A DNA stretch of 64,000 nt. Source: Cynocephalus volans (lineage: Eukaryota > Chordata > Mammalia > Dermoptera > Cynocephalidae). Below are positions 44,831 through 56,589 of this stretch, one piece after another (within the stretch, counting starts at the first letter, position 1; every line of letters begins with the position of its first letter). Both the position numbers and the translations under genes were made by a program. The stretch spans positions 152,507,490 through 152,571,489 of the forward strand of contig NC_084462.1 of assembly GCF_027409185.1 (NCBI RefSeq), written 5' to 3'. The notes beneath the pieces were generated by a model that was not told the origin of the DNA, searched no databases, and saw only the letters and a program-made list of their open reading frames with translations.

Positions 44831-45860
44831 ATCCGGACCACGTGGTTGGGAGCACTGAGAAGCAAGGGGCCATTTTTGACCACGGGTGGGGTCAGGGAAG
44901 CTATCCTTGTTTTGCAGGTGAAATACTAAGGCCCAAGGAGGTCCGCAGGCCTCCCCAACACAGAGTGGGGGTCAGAGCAGGTAGGAGGATCCTGCTATAT
45001 CTCTTGGTCTGGTGATTTTTCTTCTCCCTACACTAGTAACTAACAAACCTCTGTATTTGTGCAGCACTTAGGTTTTCCAACAGCTTTTATATATAACTAC
45101 AGCTTCTCTTTTAAACCTTAAAAGCCCCCTGGCAGCCAGCCTGAGAATTTGGTTTGCTTCTGATGTTTCACCTGCCTTTGGTAGTAGAGGTGGGATGTGT
45201 GTCGTCTGAGGGTGGAATATCCAGTTCTCCCCGCCCTGCCCCACCTCCCAGCACTTTCCCACATGCCTGCTCCCCGGCTGCCCAGGAATGCCTCATAGAG
45301 GAGTTAGCATTTCAGAATGGCATCTGCTGAGCAGATGGGAGGGCTCCGTCCCAGCCCCCAGAACAGCGAAAGGTGGTGATGGCTGAACCAGAACCTGCTT
45401 CCCCTGCAGGCAGGAACAGGGCTCATTATTTTCACCTGAGCTTGCAAGTGAAAACAGAGACATAAGCTTCCCATCTGGCTTCCAAAGCACGTTTGAAAGG
45501 ATTCCATCACAAGGCCATTCATTTTATGGGCTCTAAAGACAGGGCAAAGTTAGAATTCATCTTTTGAATCTCCATCGTTCAGGCTTTGTCATTCTGTGCA
45601 TCCTTTGTCCCTTCCTGCTGCCTCACTCCTTCCTCTCTGTCCTTTCCTCTCTCATCTGCCTTCTTTCCCTGACCAGGGCCCAACCAAGGTGCCATTCAAC
45701 CTCACTTGCATTTCCCAAGTGCCCACTTCATAGCAGGCCCCTGCTTGGTGCTGGGGGACCCTCAAGGAGCTCCCTGTGAAATGGTGAGGCCCACTCAGGA
45801 TGCCTTCCTACGGCACCTCCTTTCCTACCCACACGCTACCCTCTCCCTTTCTCAAACCCT
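44831..45860. other. No recognisable element
   Basis: Unique-looking DNA. Confidence 0.5.
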
Positions 45861-46225
45861 TGTGAAAGAAAGTGAGCCTAGATGCTGGGTACCATTCAAG
45901 CTTTATTAAAGGAAAAGAATCTGCCGGGCTGTGCTGAAAGTGGAGGACAGCACAGGGCTGCCCTGAAAATGGGGGACAGCCTCTAACATAGGGCGGTGGG
46001 AGCTTATATTGGTATGTTGGTGCCAAGAGCTGGGTGATGTAATTCCGGGGTGGGGATTGAGTTAGGTCATGGGGATGGAGAGTTCTGTGCATGCAGAAAT
46101 GCTAAAAGTTTCATTTTCTCCGAAACCATGAGGCTTCTTGTAAAAGAGAATGTGGGGGGAGGGGAGGAGGTAGATGGCGCCATTTTGTCCTTGGGCTTGT
46201 CTAAAATGGCACTGGTTATGTTGCA
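45861..46225 (-). mobile_element. Putative ERV LTR, antisense
   Basis: On minus it begins tgcaacataaccagtgccat and ends ctcactttctttcaca. It has a CCAAT/TATA-like ccaatataagctcccacc followed by AATAAA (plus 45902-45907), then a short U5-like tail. Promoter, signal and TG...CA ends fit a solo LTR of about 365 bp. No target duplication or internal region seen. Confidence 0.52.
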
Positions 46226-46289
46226 GATCTATTACCTTGTCTTCCTCAGATTCCTCTGTGTGCCGAGCAGTGAGCCAAGGGTTCACGTG

Positions 46290-46430
46290 CATTCTTTCAT
46301 TTAAATTTTCACATCTGGTATTATTCTTCTATCATTATGACCATTTTCTAGATAAGGAGATTATGGCTCAAGAGTTTACGTGAGTTGTCCAGGGTCACAG
46401 CTAGGAAAGGGCCCAGCGGAGATGGGCCCT
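46290..46430 (-). mobile_element. MIR-like SINE fragment
   Basis: attatgaccattttctagat, aaggagattatggctcaaga, ccagggtcacagctaggaaa are reverse MIR phrases, diverged. Confidence 0.45.
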
Positions 46431-46569
46431 TTCAAGCCCATCTCCTCCCCCTGCACCACGCCACCTACACAGACACGCAGAGGCTGACTTGTCTTTGCTG
46501 AGAAAAAAAAGAAAAAAGAAATGTATGGGGCTTTAGCACCATCTCTACCACGCCATCCTTTTGAGAGTT

Positions 46570-46790
46570 AGCTTTTTTCTTTAATCATCAAGTAAAACTT
46601 GTGTATATTTACGGTGTACAGCCTGATGTGTTGATAAGTGTATACACTGTGGAATGGCGAAATCAAGCTAATTAACGTATGTACTCCCTTGCACATTTTT
46701 TTTTTGTACCTTGTAGATCGCCGTCTACTCATATTCCTAGAGTTTTAAAAACCGGATGTTTTGATCATTACCTAGTCCCTGGAGGGTAGG
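46570..46790 (-). mobile_element. L1 3'-UTR-like fragment
   Basis: gtatatttacggtgtacagc, ctgatgtgttgataagtgta, tacactgtggaatggcgaaa, tcaagctaattaacgtatgt recall an L1 3' UTR segment. The orientation is uncertain. Confidence 0.45.
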
Positions 46791-48949
46791 AGAAAGCTTT
46801 CCTGATGCCACCGCTTCAGCACTGTGGTTCCATGACTAGGCTGTGGCCTGTCTCCAAAGTTACCCCTGGGAGCCTGGGAAACCTCAGAGATGTAGGGCTA
46901 CCTTTCCACATCCTTGGGGTGGGATTTCAGTGGTCTGACAAGTGGTTCACATTGTCACTAGCGGCCCTCTTTCCACCCTGTGATCCCCTGGGGAGGGGAG
47001 GTGGCAGCCATGGAAACCCCCATGGAGGTTTCTGACAGGTGGCATCCAGGAAAACAGAAAGCTCTAGAGGGCCGTCTATTGGTTTGTATGTGATTTGCAT
47101 GTCACATGTGGCTTTCAAGCATTTTCATAAACTAGCCAAAATATCCACAGCAGGAGCCACAGTGAGATTTTGTTATTCTGGTGTCTTGATTTTTTTTCTA
47201 ATTCTACCTTGCCCACCCACTCCAAATTCTCTAGGCCAAAAGTAGGGAGAAAAGAAGCCTGAAAAAGTATGAGAACTCTCCAGCTAGTCTTTTGGGGTCA
47301 CCCAGCTGTCCTATACAATTTTGGTGCCTCCAGGAACATGACTCTGTCAGCCTCGCATCATTCCACTCCCTCGGTCAAGCCTCTGCAAAGGCTCCGCCCT
47401 GAGCCCTGCCTCACAGGCAGCCTCGGTGAGGCCTCCTCACCGCCCAGCTGCAGCAGGAAGGGGCGGGCAGGAGCTGAGGGCAGCTGGGGACCACGGAAGG
47501 CAGGGGGTCCTGTGGTTAGCACCAGGGCAGTCCCAGCAGACAGCAGGGCTGGGTCAGGCCCAGGTTCGGGGTAAGAACCCCAGTCCCCAGGAGTCCCTTT
47601 CTAGAAGGACTGAGCTACTGGAGTGGGTTACAAAAGTGGAGACTCATTGTGCAGGGTGAAGAACACCTGGTTCCAACAATCCAGGTGGGGATTTGTTGTC
47701 TCTTCTGTGGCTCATTTTTTTAGAATTGGGGCTTAATGTCAGAGTCATAAAAGCAGCAAGAGTAATTCAATGCTGAATGACAAAAAACTAATGTTGAATA
47801 CAGAAATTTCTCCAGCTGCAGTCAGGCCTACTGGACACCCCCTTTTCAAGAACTAACTCACTACCTCACCGCAGTCAGTACAACCTCCTCACAGTGACTC
47901 TCCACACACTTCCACCCATGAACATGGCTACTACAGAATCATTAGCTGTTTTGTACAACACAACCCTTCCCTCATGGCCCCTCCCCAGAGATGATTAGAT
48001 TCAGGACCCAAGTCTTTGAGACAGCTTCTCGCTGGTGACTGTAGCAGACTCTGTCAATGCCCAACACATATCCCCTCATCACTGCCACCTCAACGTGAGA
48101 CATCCATTCGCTGACTTAATGACAAATTTCCTTTAATAGATTCTTTTACACAATCTATTGACCAATAGGTTCTCCAAATGGTTAACATGCCATTGATAAT
48201 CTGATGTTCCTGCTTCTTTTCCATTTACATCTTGCTCTGTTAAAAGCCAAAAGATAAAGAATGATTTAGTCATTTTCTTAATTGGATTTCACACAGCTAC
48301 TTTCAGAGCTGTCAAAAGATTCTTGCTTCATTTTGAAGCAAAATATCTCTTTCAGCACTACAACTCCCTCCCAACCCACAGAATCTTTCCTGGTATTCAG
48401 AGCTTCTGAGTGGCCCTTTTTCTATCAGACACCTGAGCCAAAGCTGAGCTAATTTCAGTAAAAACCCCTCAAGCTAGCAGTTAGGTGAACTTTGAGTAAG
48501 CCATCTTTTTAAAGAAACAGACTGATTCTGATACAGAACCACATTTAGCTATTTTTTGTGTTATCCACTTTATCTAGTGGAGTGTAAACTTTTGGAGGCA
48601 ACTTACATTTAGTAAATATTCAAAAAATATGTTTGATACATAAATAAATCACTCAATCACATTCCCTATGTTAAATATAAAATTAATGATTTGTGATTAA
48701 GTATCACAAATCAAATAGATACTCCCACTAGGATACATTTTAAGGTGTACTGTTATACATTAGGGTGGTTTTGTAATGGATCCTGAGATTAATGAAATTT
48801 AGCAAAACTAATTGGCACTTTTCTTTTGCGTATAGCACACCCAACTGCTAAGATCTCAGTTTCCAAATATGTACTCTGTGTAAGGAAAATCTCCTGTCAA
48901 AAATTGTCTAGCCCTTTGGTGGAATAGAGAAGTCTCTCTGGCTAAGCAG
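46791..48949. other. Unique-looking DNA; AT-rich, repeat-poor from 47700
   Basis: No gene recognised. A GC-richer patch at 47370-47580 has an open 101-codon frame without a domain. From 47700 to 48850 the sequence is AT-rich and I recognise no repeat family beyond a weak L2-like tail near 48580-48650. A short hairpin lies at 48688-48712. Confidence 0.4.
48688..48712. other. Small perfect hairpin
   Basis: gatttgtga and tcacaaatc form 9-bp arms around a 7-base loop. Palindromes this short are common by chance in AT-rich DNA. Confidence 0.45.
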
Positions 48950-49126
48950 AAGTGGTATCTGGGCCACTTGGGAGAGTGTGGTGCTGATAACGCCAAGGCC
49001 ACGGGTTCGGATCCCATATAGGGATGGCTGGTTAGCTCACTGGCTGAGCGTGGTGTTGACAACACCAAGTCAAGGGTTAAGATCCCATTACCGGTGATCT
49101 TTGGGGAAAAAAAAAAGCGGTATCTG
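48950..49126 (+). mobile_element. tRNA-Ile-like SINE dimer (CYN-type) with target duplication
   Basis: Two tRNA-Ile-like monomers lie head to tail. The first includes gagagtgtggtgctgataac and ggccacgggttcggatccca. The second is ggctggttagctcactggct, gagcgtggtgttgacaacac, aagtcaagggttaagatccc, followed by an A tail. Target duplications are aagtggtatctg (48950-48961) and aagcggtatctg (49115-49126). The first monomer lacks part of its 5' box A region. Dimers of this kind are known from colugo CYN SINEs; the sequence shows the structure, the family is remembered. Confidence 0.9.
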
Positions 49127-50202
49127 CCCGAGGATGTGGAGGGGACACTTTGTCCGGCCAGTGAGTGTTCGCTCAGTCTGGCATGGCCCAGAGCTCAGTT
49201 AGAAACAACTGAGAAAGCCTTCCCCACTGCCTCAATCCAGAAAGCAGGGTTCTTGGCACTGCTGGAAGACGCACAGGGAAGTGGATACAGAAAGGCCCTG
49301 CCAGGTGGGACAGAGCAAATCCGTGAGCCCATGGACAGAAGCAATAGCTCGAGGGGCCGGGTGGGCCCCCAAAAACCTGGGGCACAGGGCTGCTCCAGTC
49401 TCCCCACTTCTTTCTGCATGCAGACTTCCACCCAGGGCAGGCCAGGTCTCCAATGTGAAGTCCTCATATGACCTTCAGATTTTCTGTAGAGGGAGGGCAG
49501 TCCAGTCTCAGAGGAACAAGGGACAGGGGCACAGCAATTTCTACGACCTTGTGAACTGAGAGAGGAAATTAGAGGGCCCAGGGCAGAGAAAAGCATGCTA
49601 CGCATTCCCACCTTGACTCTGCTCCCAGGCTGGTGACCTGGTGAAATGAGCGTACACATGGAGATGCACATAAAGGATTCTGGATGGCTCGGTGGAAGCA
49701 CAGAGGTGGAAGAGATCTTCTGCGCCCCCGTCCCCCAGGCCTCAAGTGCTCCCAACTCTACCCGCATCAGAACACGTCTGCCTCTGCTGCTGGAGGACAT
49801 TTGTTCTGGCCCTCCAAGTGGCCACTCCACCCTCTTCTAGTAACAACACCCTGGTTTCCCTCTGGGGACCCATCCCTCCCCCATCTTGGTCCTTGTGACC
49901 TCATTCTCATGCTCTAGAAGTGGACGCATACCCCTGTCCTGGCCTAAGAGTGGGTTCCCTCTCCCTGGCCACAGCGTTGATTTAAGGGGAGAACATGTCA
50001 TCCAAGGCCAGCCGGTGAGCCCAGGGTAGATGGCTGGGATAGAGGAAAGAGGCATCTTTTCCCTGTGGGGTGAGCCCAGAGATTCAGGGTGCAGTGGGGA
50101 GGTGAGGGGCCCCAAATGGGGAGTTGGTGCCTGAGAATGAAGCCGACAGCAGGGAGTCCAAGGAAGCAACACCACCTTTACACAGTCGATGACGCCAGCC
50201 AG
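49127..50202. other. Unique-looking DNA
   Basis: A 211-codon minus-strand frame (49195-49830) and a 125-codon plus-strand frame overlap each other. Neither has a recognisable domain or splice-bounded form. Not called as genes. Confidence 0.45.
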
Positions 50203-51525
50203 GAAATCCCTGTTCTTTTTTTCCCCCCATCATCTGTGATTTTGTTTTTAATTATCTTAAGTCTGATAATCACATAATTTACAAATTTGTATATATCTCC
50301 TTTATTTTAATCCTTCTAACAAGTTGGTAAAAGCACCATTGTCAGTCACACATACACAGTAGTTCTACAGTCTTATGTGGTTTTGAATACCCATTTAAAA
50401 ACAATCCTGAATAGTAATTGAGCTTGACTTAGCAAAGAATTCAAGAGTAAAGTTTAACTTGTTGTTGTATCTTGTCACCCTGACTTTTAAAAGCATTTGG
50501 CCTCATATATCATCTATAAAACACGAGAAGCATTAAATATTCTTTGTTTGGTATAATACATAAACCACACTAAAGTGCCTTTCAATAAGTAAAAGGCAGC
50601 ATGTTACGTACATGGAATTCTAACCAGATTGGCATAGTTAAGACCAAAAGTATAAAGTAGACATTGCTACTTTATCTTCAGCCATTGCCTTTAACAGGCT
50701 AATGAACACAAATTAAAACACAGGTGAGTCTTGCTTGCTTCTGAGACAGTGAAGGGATTACCCCAGTACTTAAATTTACTCATATAATCAGTATATAAAT
50801 CTAGATATAAAACCAATCTCTAATAAGTCTTGAGATGGCATTCACCATCTTTGTGAAAAGTTGAACATTACTGATCAAGTCCAATCATATCTTTAGAAGG
50901 GGAAAACAGTGATAGTATTTACAGAACCAGAATTATTGTCAAAATTTAAAAAACCTATCATATTCATTTAACCACAAATCAGTCGTACTTAAATCAGGAC
51001 TGTCACAACAGACATATTCTATCAGTCATTCATGATCTGAATTCTGGTGTATGAGATCAATTTAATTATTGGTACACATAAAAAGTCATGAGACATTTCT
51101 GTTTTGTAATAAGGCAGTGGACAACTATTATTCATTAGTAGCTTTTTCGAGATAAATTACCAAGTCTGCCCTTTTGCTTCTTCTTAAGGCCAGCAAAGAT
51201 CATTTCTGTTCCAGGGATGTACTTCTTGGGAGTCTCCAAACACTCCATCAGTGTCTCCTCTCCCCAGGTGACACCTTTGCTCTTGTTGGCATCTGTGTAA
51301 GAGAGTCTAGCTACCCGACCTGTCTTCCACCCCAACAGACCACGGAGATTGGGCCAAGTCTCATGCTTGCCTCACTTTCCATGGTATGGCACAGGGCACA
51401 CTTCTGAACAAAAATCTTGCCTTTCTCATCATCACCCATTTTTAATTCTCTCTTTCATCACTCACAGTACAAAGGTTCGCACTTGGAAGCCAGATGTCCC
51501 ACACTCTCAGAAATCCCCTGTTCTT
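50203..51525 (-). pseudogene. CYCS: Processed pseudogene of somatic cytochrome c
   Basis: Cytochrome c carries electrons between complexes III and IV in mitochondria. On minus, the start codon is at 51437-51439 and the stop at 51128-51130, so 104 codons remain of the usual 106. The haem motif is visible as CALCH (51386-51400), followed by [16 protein letters not shown] and PKKYIPGT in another frame. At least two frameshifts and the resulting stops abolish the product. No introns interrupt it and the 5' and 3' UTR-like flanks are retained. About 800 bases of 3' UTR-like sequence end at AATAAA near 50300 and an A-rich tail. Target duplications gaaatccctgttctt (50203-50217) and the same with an extra C (51510-51525) prove retroposition by LINE-1. 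The residues look like the somatic rather than the testis isoform. Confidence 0.95.
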
Positions 51526-52325
51526 AAGCCAGATTGAGTTGGGTTTTTAATGCTTGCAACTAAATGAGCCTTTCAGATGAATACAACTGTCAGAGGTCCC
51601 CCCAATTAGAAAAGGGAGAGACAAGCCCTGTGCCAGAGTTACATTACTGTGGTGCCAACTTAGGAGGGCTCCACTTCTGCTCCTTTCCCTTTTTCCCCTC
51701 CAAGAGCATTTAATGTGCAGGCAAGACTCCCAAGGCCTGCAAATCCCAAGGCCGGAGCACACAGCCTTCCTCCACTTTCTGCCCCCCCCCCCGTGTCATC
51801 GGGTCTGACGGTGGAGTGGTGGGTTTTCTGTGAGTGCATTTAGACACCTTCAAAGCCATTTTTAGACTTTTTATTCTATAGACCAGAAAATTGCTGAAAT
51901 TAGGAGACATTTGAAGTGGCTCTTCCTCGAGCCCAGAAAAGATTTCTGCTGCTGCTATATTGAAAAGCCCAGAAGCAAGTTGTTTTGGCTTATGTCTGGC
52001 TGTTATGTAATAAACATGATGTTGCACTTTGGAAGCCCTGAACATCGGTTGGAAGGATGAAAACAGTGGCCTCACAATGGTGCTTTGTAGAGGGCTGGAA
52101 GAAGATAATACAATCTTCTGGGAGTGTTCAAATAACAGTGTGTGGGGGGCAAACTTGAATTACTATGTAAATTCCCAAAGGAAACAGTGGGGGGGGGGGA
52201 GAAAGAAGAAAGGGAGGTTATGTATTAATGCATGAGAAAAAGGTAATCAACACCAAAATAAAAGCTGTTTTTAATAAGACAAAGGGACCCAGGAGATGTG
52301 GACTGATCTACTGTAGAAAGGAGGT
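51526..52325. other. No recognisable element
   Basis: Unique-looking DNA with short C11 (51782-51792) and G11 (52189-52199) runs. Confidence 0.5.
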
Positions 52326-52901
52326 TGCATTAGCTTCTATGCTATGTAACAAATTACCATAAACTTAACTGCTTAAAACAACACACATTTATTATCACCT
52401 CCAGGAGCTCAGAACAGACCCCAGTGACAGCCAGCAAGAAAGTTGGTCAGAAGAGCAGGACTGGTATTGTTGGGATCTCTGCTCAGGGTCTCATGAGGCT
52501 GAAATCAAGGTGTCAGCTTGGCTAGGGTCTCATCTGAGGTACAGGGTCCTCTTGCAAGCTCATGTGGTTATCGGCAGAATTTAGTTGCTTGTGGTTGTAG
52601 GACTGAGGTTTGCACTTTCCTGCTGGCTGTCACCGGGGATTGCTCTGTGCTCCTAGTGTCCCCCACATTTCCTCACCACATGGCCCTCTCACAACATACC
52701 TATTAGCTCCTTCAAGCCCCAGGAAAATTCTTCTCACGCTTACAATCTCTCCAACTTTTTTGATCTTGCACCTCTAGACTCTCTTTTAAAGAGCTCACCT
52801 GATTAGGTCAGGCCCACTCACCTCAAGGAAAGAGATTACACAGGGTGTGCATGCCCAGGGGTGGGAATCTTGGGGGCCATCCTAGAGTTCTGTCTACCAC
52901 A
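52326..52901 (-). mobile_element. MLT1-family LTR (MaLR), antisense, near full length
   Basis: Framed tgcattagcttctatgctat to gttctgtctaccaca. It contains aacaaattaccataaactta, actgcttaaaacaacacaca, aggctgaaatcaaggtgtca, agtctagaggtgcaagatc (minus reading) and ggggccatcctagagttctg. The order is an antisense MLT1-like LTR. Its proposed 5-bp flanks (gaggt, gtgat) do not agree, so ends may be off by a few bases. Confidence 0.72.
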
Positions 52902-52953
52902 GTGATCAAATTTTTATACAAAAGCAGGAACCTAAAATGTATAATGTTAATAC

Positions 52954-53364
52954 ACTACATTATGGACTGAATGTTGGTGTCCCCCTTCTCCCCCACATTC
53001 ATATGTTGAACCCCTAACCTCCAATGTGATGGCATTTGGAGGTGGGGGGTCTTTGGGAGGTAATTATGTTTAGATGAGATTGTGTGGGTTGCAAACCCAC
53101 ACATTAGTATAAGGACACTAATGATGGGATTAGTGTCCTTATAAGAAGTGGAAGAGAGACCAGAACTCTCTGTGTGTGTGATGTGAGGACATGGTGAGAA
53201 GGCAGCCATCCGAAAGCCAGGAAGAGGGCTCTCACTAGAAATGAATCTGCCAGCACCTTGACCTTGGATTTCCCAGCCTCCAGAACTGTGAGAAAGAAAA
53301 GTCTGCTGTTTGAGCCATACTGTCTATGTTATATCGTCATAGCAGTCCAAGGTAAGACAACTAC
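52954..53364 (+). mobile_element. Solo MLT1/MST-type LTR with perfect 5-bp target duplication
   Basis: LTR 52959-53359 (attatggactgaatgttggt to ccaaggtaagaca) is flanked by actac at 52954-52958 and 53360-53364. cctccaatgtgatggcattt, tgtccttataagaagtggaa, tttcccagcctccagaactg are MaLR landmarks. The first base pair of the canonical TG has mutated to AT. It lies directly after the antisense MLT1 at 52326. Confidence 0.9.
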
Positions 53365-55074
53365 AATACTCAACATCCCATTAATCTACCTCACCAAGAG
53401 CCTTCTGAAAAACAGGCTGTTCAAAGGCTGTGAAAACAGCCAGCATGCAGAATTTTCCCATGAGTGTGTCCTTCCACATACACTTTGTTTATTCCTTTAT
53501 TCATTCAACAAACTAGCTCCTATTGTCCTCTCTCACTGTTTTTGACCCCAAGGCTGAGACTAAGCTGAGGCCAGTGAGGTTCCTACAGCACAGAATTTAC
53601 TGAGGAGCCCATTTGCATGACCCTGAGAGTGAGTGCACCCTAGGCCTCATCCTGGCCCTGGCCCTTCCAGGCACAGAGGCAATAAAGATTTGGGGGGAAG
53701 AAAGTCACTTTCTTCCTCAAGGCACACATGGTTTAATAGGTCAAAAACAGAATACAGGGCTGCTTTTTGAAACCTCAATTGCCAACTTCATAAAAGCACA
53801 GAATTTCCCCTAAGAAGCACAGTTGAATGTAACTGAAAAAAAGGCCCCTTCTGACCCTCGATGTTTTAAAGGTCTAGAGTCATTTATACCACTATTAAAA
53901 TAAAATCTGACACTAATATAAACTTGACGCCACATTTCATCGAATCATAACTGGTGAAGTCTCCTGTTGCTCCATTGGAAGGTTTGTACAGTTTCTCACA
54001 TTCCATGGAGAAGCCCATGTTTCCTGCATATACCTTCACATCACCAGGTAACTGCCTCTTCATCTTTCACTACTGTTTTCTCTATTTGCCATTTCAGCAC
54101 CAACTGGGGCACTTGTTGAAAGAATTTCATGGATCTCTTTTTTCCCTGGCTTCCATTCACAGTATAGAGCTGAGCCTCTCACCAGAACCTGACTCACCAG
54201 CCTGTAGATTGTCCAGAATTCCTGTTTTGTGGCTAACAAGCCCCTGGCTCTGTTCTGAGTGCCCCTGTGGTCTTGTCAGTCCTCTGGTACAAAGGCCGGC
54301 TGGACCCCAAGACCTCAGCCCTAAAGAGAAGCCTAGGAAAGGAGACCCCCACCAAGGCCTCCTGCTCCGATCTTTCGGGCTCTTTTTGGTGAAAGCTCCT
54401 CCACTCACTGTTCTCAGCTCACCCCACCTCGTGGAAAATGAGCCCTGTGTGAAAACAGTCTTGGGGCTGGGAGCCATGGTACACCCTTGTTCAGGTTAAA
54501 TCCCCTTAAGTAACCGAAAACAGACCTGAGTTAGAACTCCTAGCATATTTCTCGGTGCTGAGTGCTTACCCAAGAAGAATGCTAAACAGAGCACTGAGCT
54601 GATGGCAAATATGCGTGACCAATTCCCCAGCCTCAGCCACAGAAGGGATTGACAGTTTGGACCTTGGGGCTGCTGTTGCCACAACCTAGATCTGCATCTT
54701 CTAGAATTCTTTGCACAACAGCAGACCTATTGTGAGGATTTCCTTACTCCCGCTCCCATGCCTCCAGCAAGTAAGATGTTTACTTCCAGTTCTAGAAGGG
54801 GAGAAGGGTGCAGGCAGACATGGAAGGAATGCTAACCATAGCTAACCTAAATCAGATTTCCAGGCTGCTCCACTAACCAGGGCTCTGCTTCACCCTCTGG
54901 GGACAGTGTAAACAAAAAGCTGGATCTTTGCATCCTGCTCTGAAGGCTAAAGTTCTGATTCAAGGCTTAGTCATCCCCTTCTGTGCCTCACAGTCTTTTT
55001 TTTTTTTTTTTTTTTTTTATAACTCTGATGCTATTACTTATTCATCCCTTTGCATACAAAGTGACTTGGGATAG
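53365..55074. other. Unique-looking DNA with a T23 run
   Basis: A 181-codon plus-strand frame (53954-54499) has no recognised domain. T23 lies at 54996-55018 without a clear retroelement beside it. I see nothing else. Confidence 0.45.
54996..55018. repeat. T23 homopolymer
   Basis: Twenty-three consecutive T. It could be an orphan retroelement tail on minus, but the adjacent sequence is not recognised. Confidence 0.93.
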
Positions 55075-55205
55075 ATGACAAAAGAACTTGAGACTGAGCC
55101 CCTTATTTCTGGGCTGTCAGAACTTAAGGAAGTTAATTAATTTCTCTCAACCTCAGTTTCCTCATCTGAAAAAGTAGGGGTAATTATACTTGGCTTGCAG
55201 GGTTT
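55075..55205 (+). mobile_element. MIR SINE fragment, sense
   Basis: ggaagttaattaatttctct, caacctcagtttcctcatct, gaaaaagtaggggtaattat are sense MIR. Confidence 0.55.
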
Positions 55206-55309
55206 TTTGTTTGTTTTTTGTGTGTGTGTGAATTAGAAATGCATGGAAACTGCTACCCCCTTAAGAAAGGTTAGTTCTGCTATTGCTGCTATCTATGCCT
55301 CTATGTATG

Positions 55310-55430
55310 TATTGATCTGTCTTCTCTGCTAGGCTAAGTTGAAAGCAAGGATTGTGTCCGTATTACTACTGGCAATTACAGTGCCTGACAGAGAGGGGGC
55401 GCTCAACCAATGAGTAAATGTTGAGGGTCT
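55310..55430 (+). mobile_element. L2 LINE 3' end fragment
   Basis: ctaggctaagttgaaagcaa, ttacagtgcctgacagagag and gcgctcaaccaatgagtaaa follow the L2 3' terminus. Confidence 0.48.
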
Positions 55431-56039
55431 GGGTTTGAGCGAGGGGCAGCAGCCACAGGAAATCAGAATCTGTATGTACTTACCTGCTCTACTTCCTGAG
55501 TCAGTGATTTACAAACCCTTTGTGTTCAGGACACATCTGAAGGGACTGCCATATTCGGACAACAGCGAGTCAGCAATAATCGCAACTTAATCCCTACTAC
55601 TGAAGAGCAATGTCCAAAGCATCCACTATGGTCCCACCATTTGCTGGGATGCCCTTCAACCCTGTGGTTGGGTGGCTAAAACATTTACTGCCCTGATCTC
55701 CCCCACTAACGTACATAAGAATTCTCACATGTCCAATTAAACAACACATTTCTTTGCCACCAGCTTACCAACACATCTCTTACCTTCTCAAAGCACTACA
55801 GGTTGTAGCCGTAGTGTGTTGGCCCGCCATACAGGTCTCAGGTGGGCACTTCAACTTTGCCCTTGGAATTCCAAGATTTAGCTTTTGCAGCAATTTGTTA
55901 ACAATCCTGAAGGTCCTTGACAATGTAGTCATTTGTAATTTTGATAAGATGTCAAGTTTTAAAATTAGCTTATAAGTAATACATAAGAATATATGTACTG
56001 CAAAATACTCATATAATAGATAAATGTACAGAGGAAAAC
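55431..56039. other. No recognisable element
   Basis: Unique-looking DNA. Confidence 0.5.
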
Positions 56040-56410
56040 CTGTAGAAGTCTTCCTTTATCTGACTCAGTCAGACTGCCACAAACATTCCCAATTCTCGGT
56101 CGCTTTATAACAACCAATGTTTATTTTTTGTTCACACTCCATGTTTTTTACAAGTCAGCTACAGCTCTGCCTCTTACCATCTTTATCCAGAACCAAAACT
56201 GATGGGAAAACGTAACCTCTGTCTGGAATACTGCCAATCTAATGGCAGAAAGAAAAAGACAAGGCAAATGATGCCCTGACTTCCAAAACTTTGCACACAA
56301 GTGACCAACGTCATTTATTTGGCCAAAGCAAGTCATATGGCCATTCCTGAGGTCAACAGTGTGAGAATAAATCCTGCTGCAGAGAGGAGCACTGTGGGGC
56401 AGGAAACTAG
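56040..56410 (-). mobile_element. Possible old LTR-like repeat, antisense
   Basis: ttggccaaagcaagtcatat, ggccattcctgaggtcaaca and aaccaatgtttattttttgt follow the same old LTR-like family as 44015-44310. Ends unclear. Confidence 0.4.
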
Positions 56411-56528
56411 AATGTTCAGTGAATGAGAATACCATCTCTCTCTCCCCATCAACTACTTCTCTCCCGGAAGGAACTGCCCTTAACAGTTCAGGGCACACCC
56501 TTTCAGTCCCCTGTCCTCTGTATTTGCC

Positions 56529-56575
56529 TACACATCCATGCAGGCGTACACATCCATGCAGGCGTACACATCCAT
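56529..56575. repeat. 18-bp tandem repeat, 2.6 units
   Basis: The unit tacacatccatgcaggcg occurs twice perfectly, then as a partial. Confidence 0.92.
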
Positions 56576-56589
56576 AAGGAATATTCCAC

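Noticed and set aside
48961..49085. Functional tRNA-Ile genes
   Set aside because: The tRNA-like units are joined to each other and to an A tail with target duplications, and cannot form a complete acceptor stem; they are SINE parts.
49195..49830. 211-codon minus-strand open frame
   Set aside because: Overlaps open frames on the other strand and has no recognisable motif.
51135..51335. Functional cytochrome c fragment
   Set aside because: The open piece resembles cytochrome c, but the haem-binding part lies in another frame and target duplications show a retrocopy.
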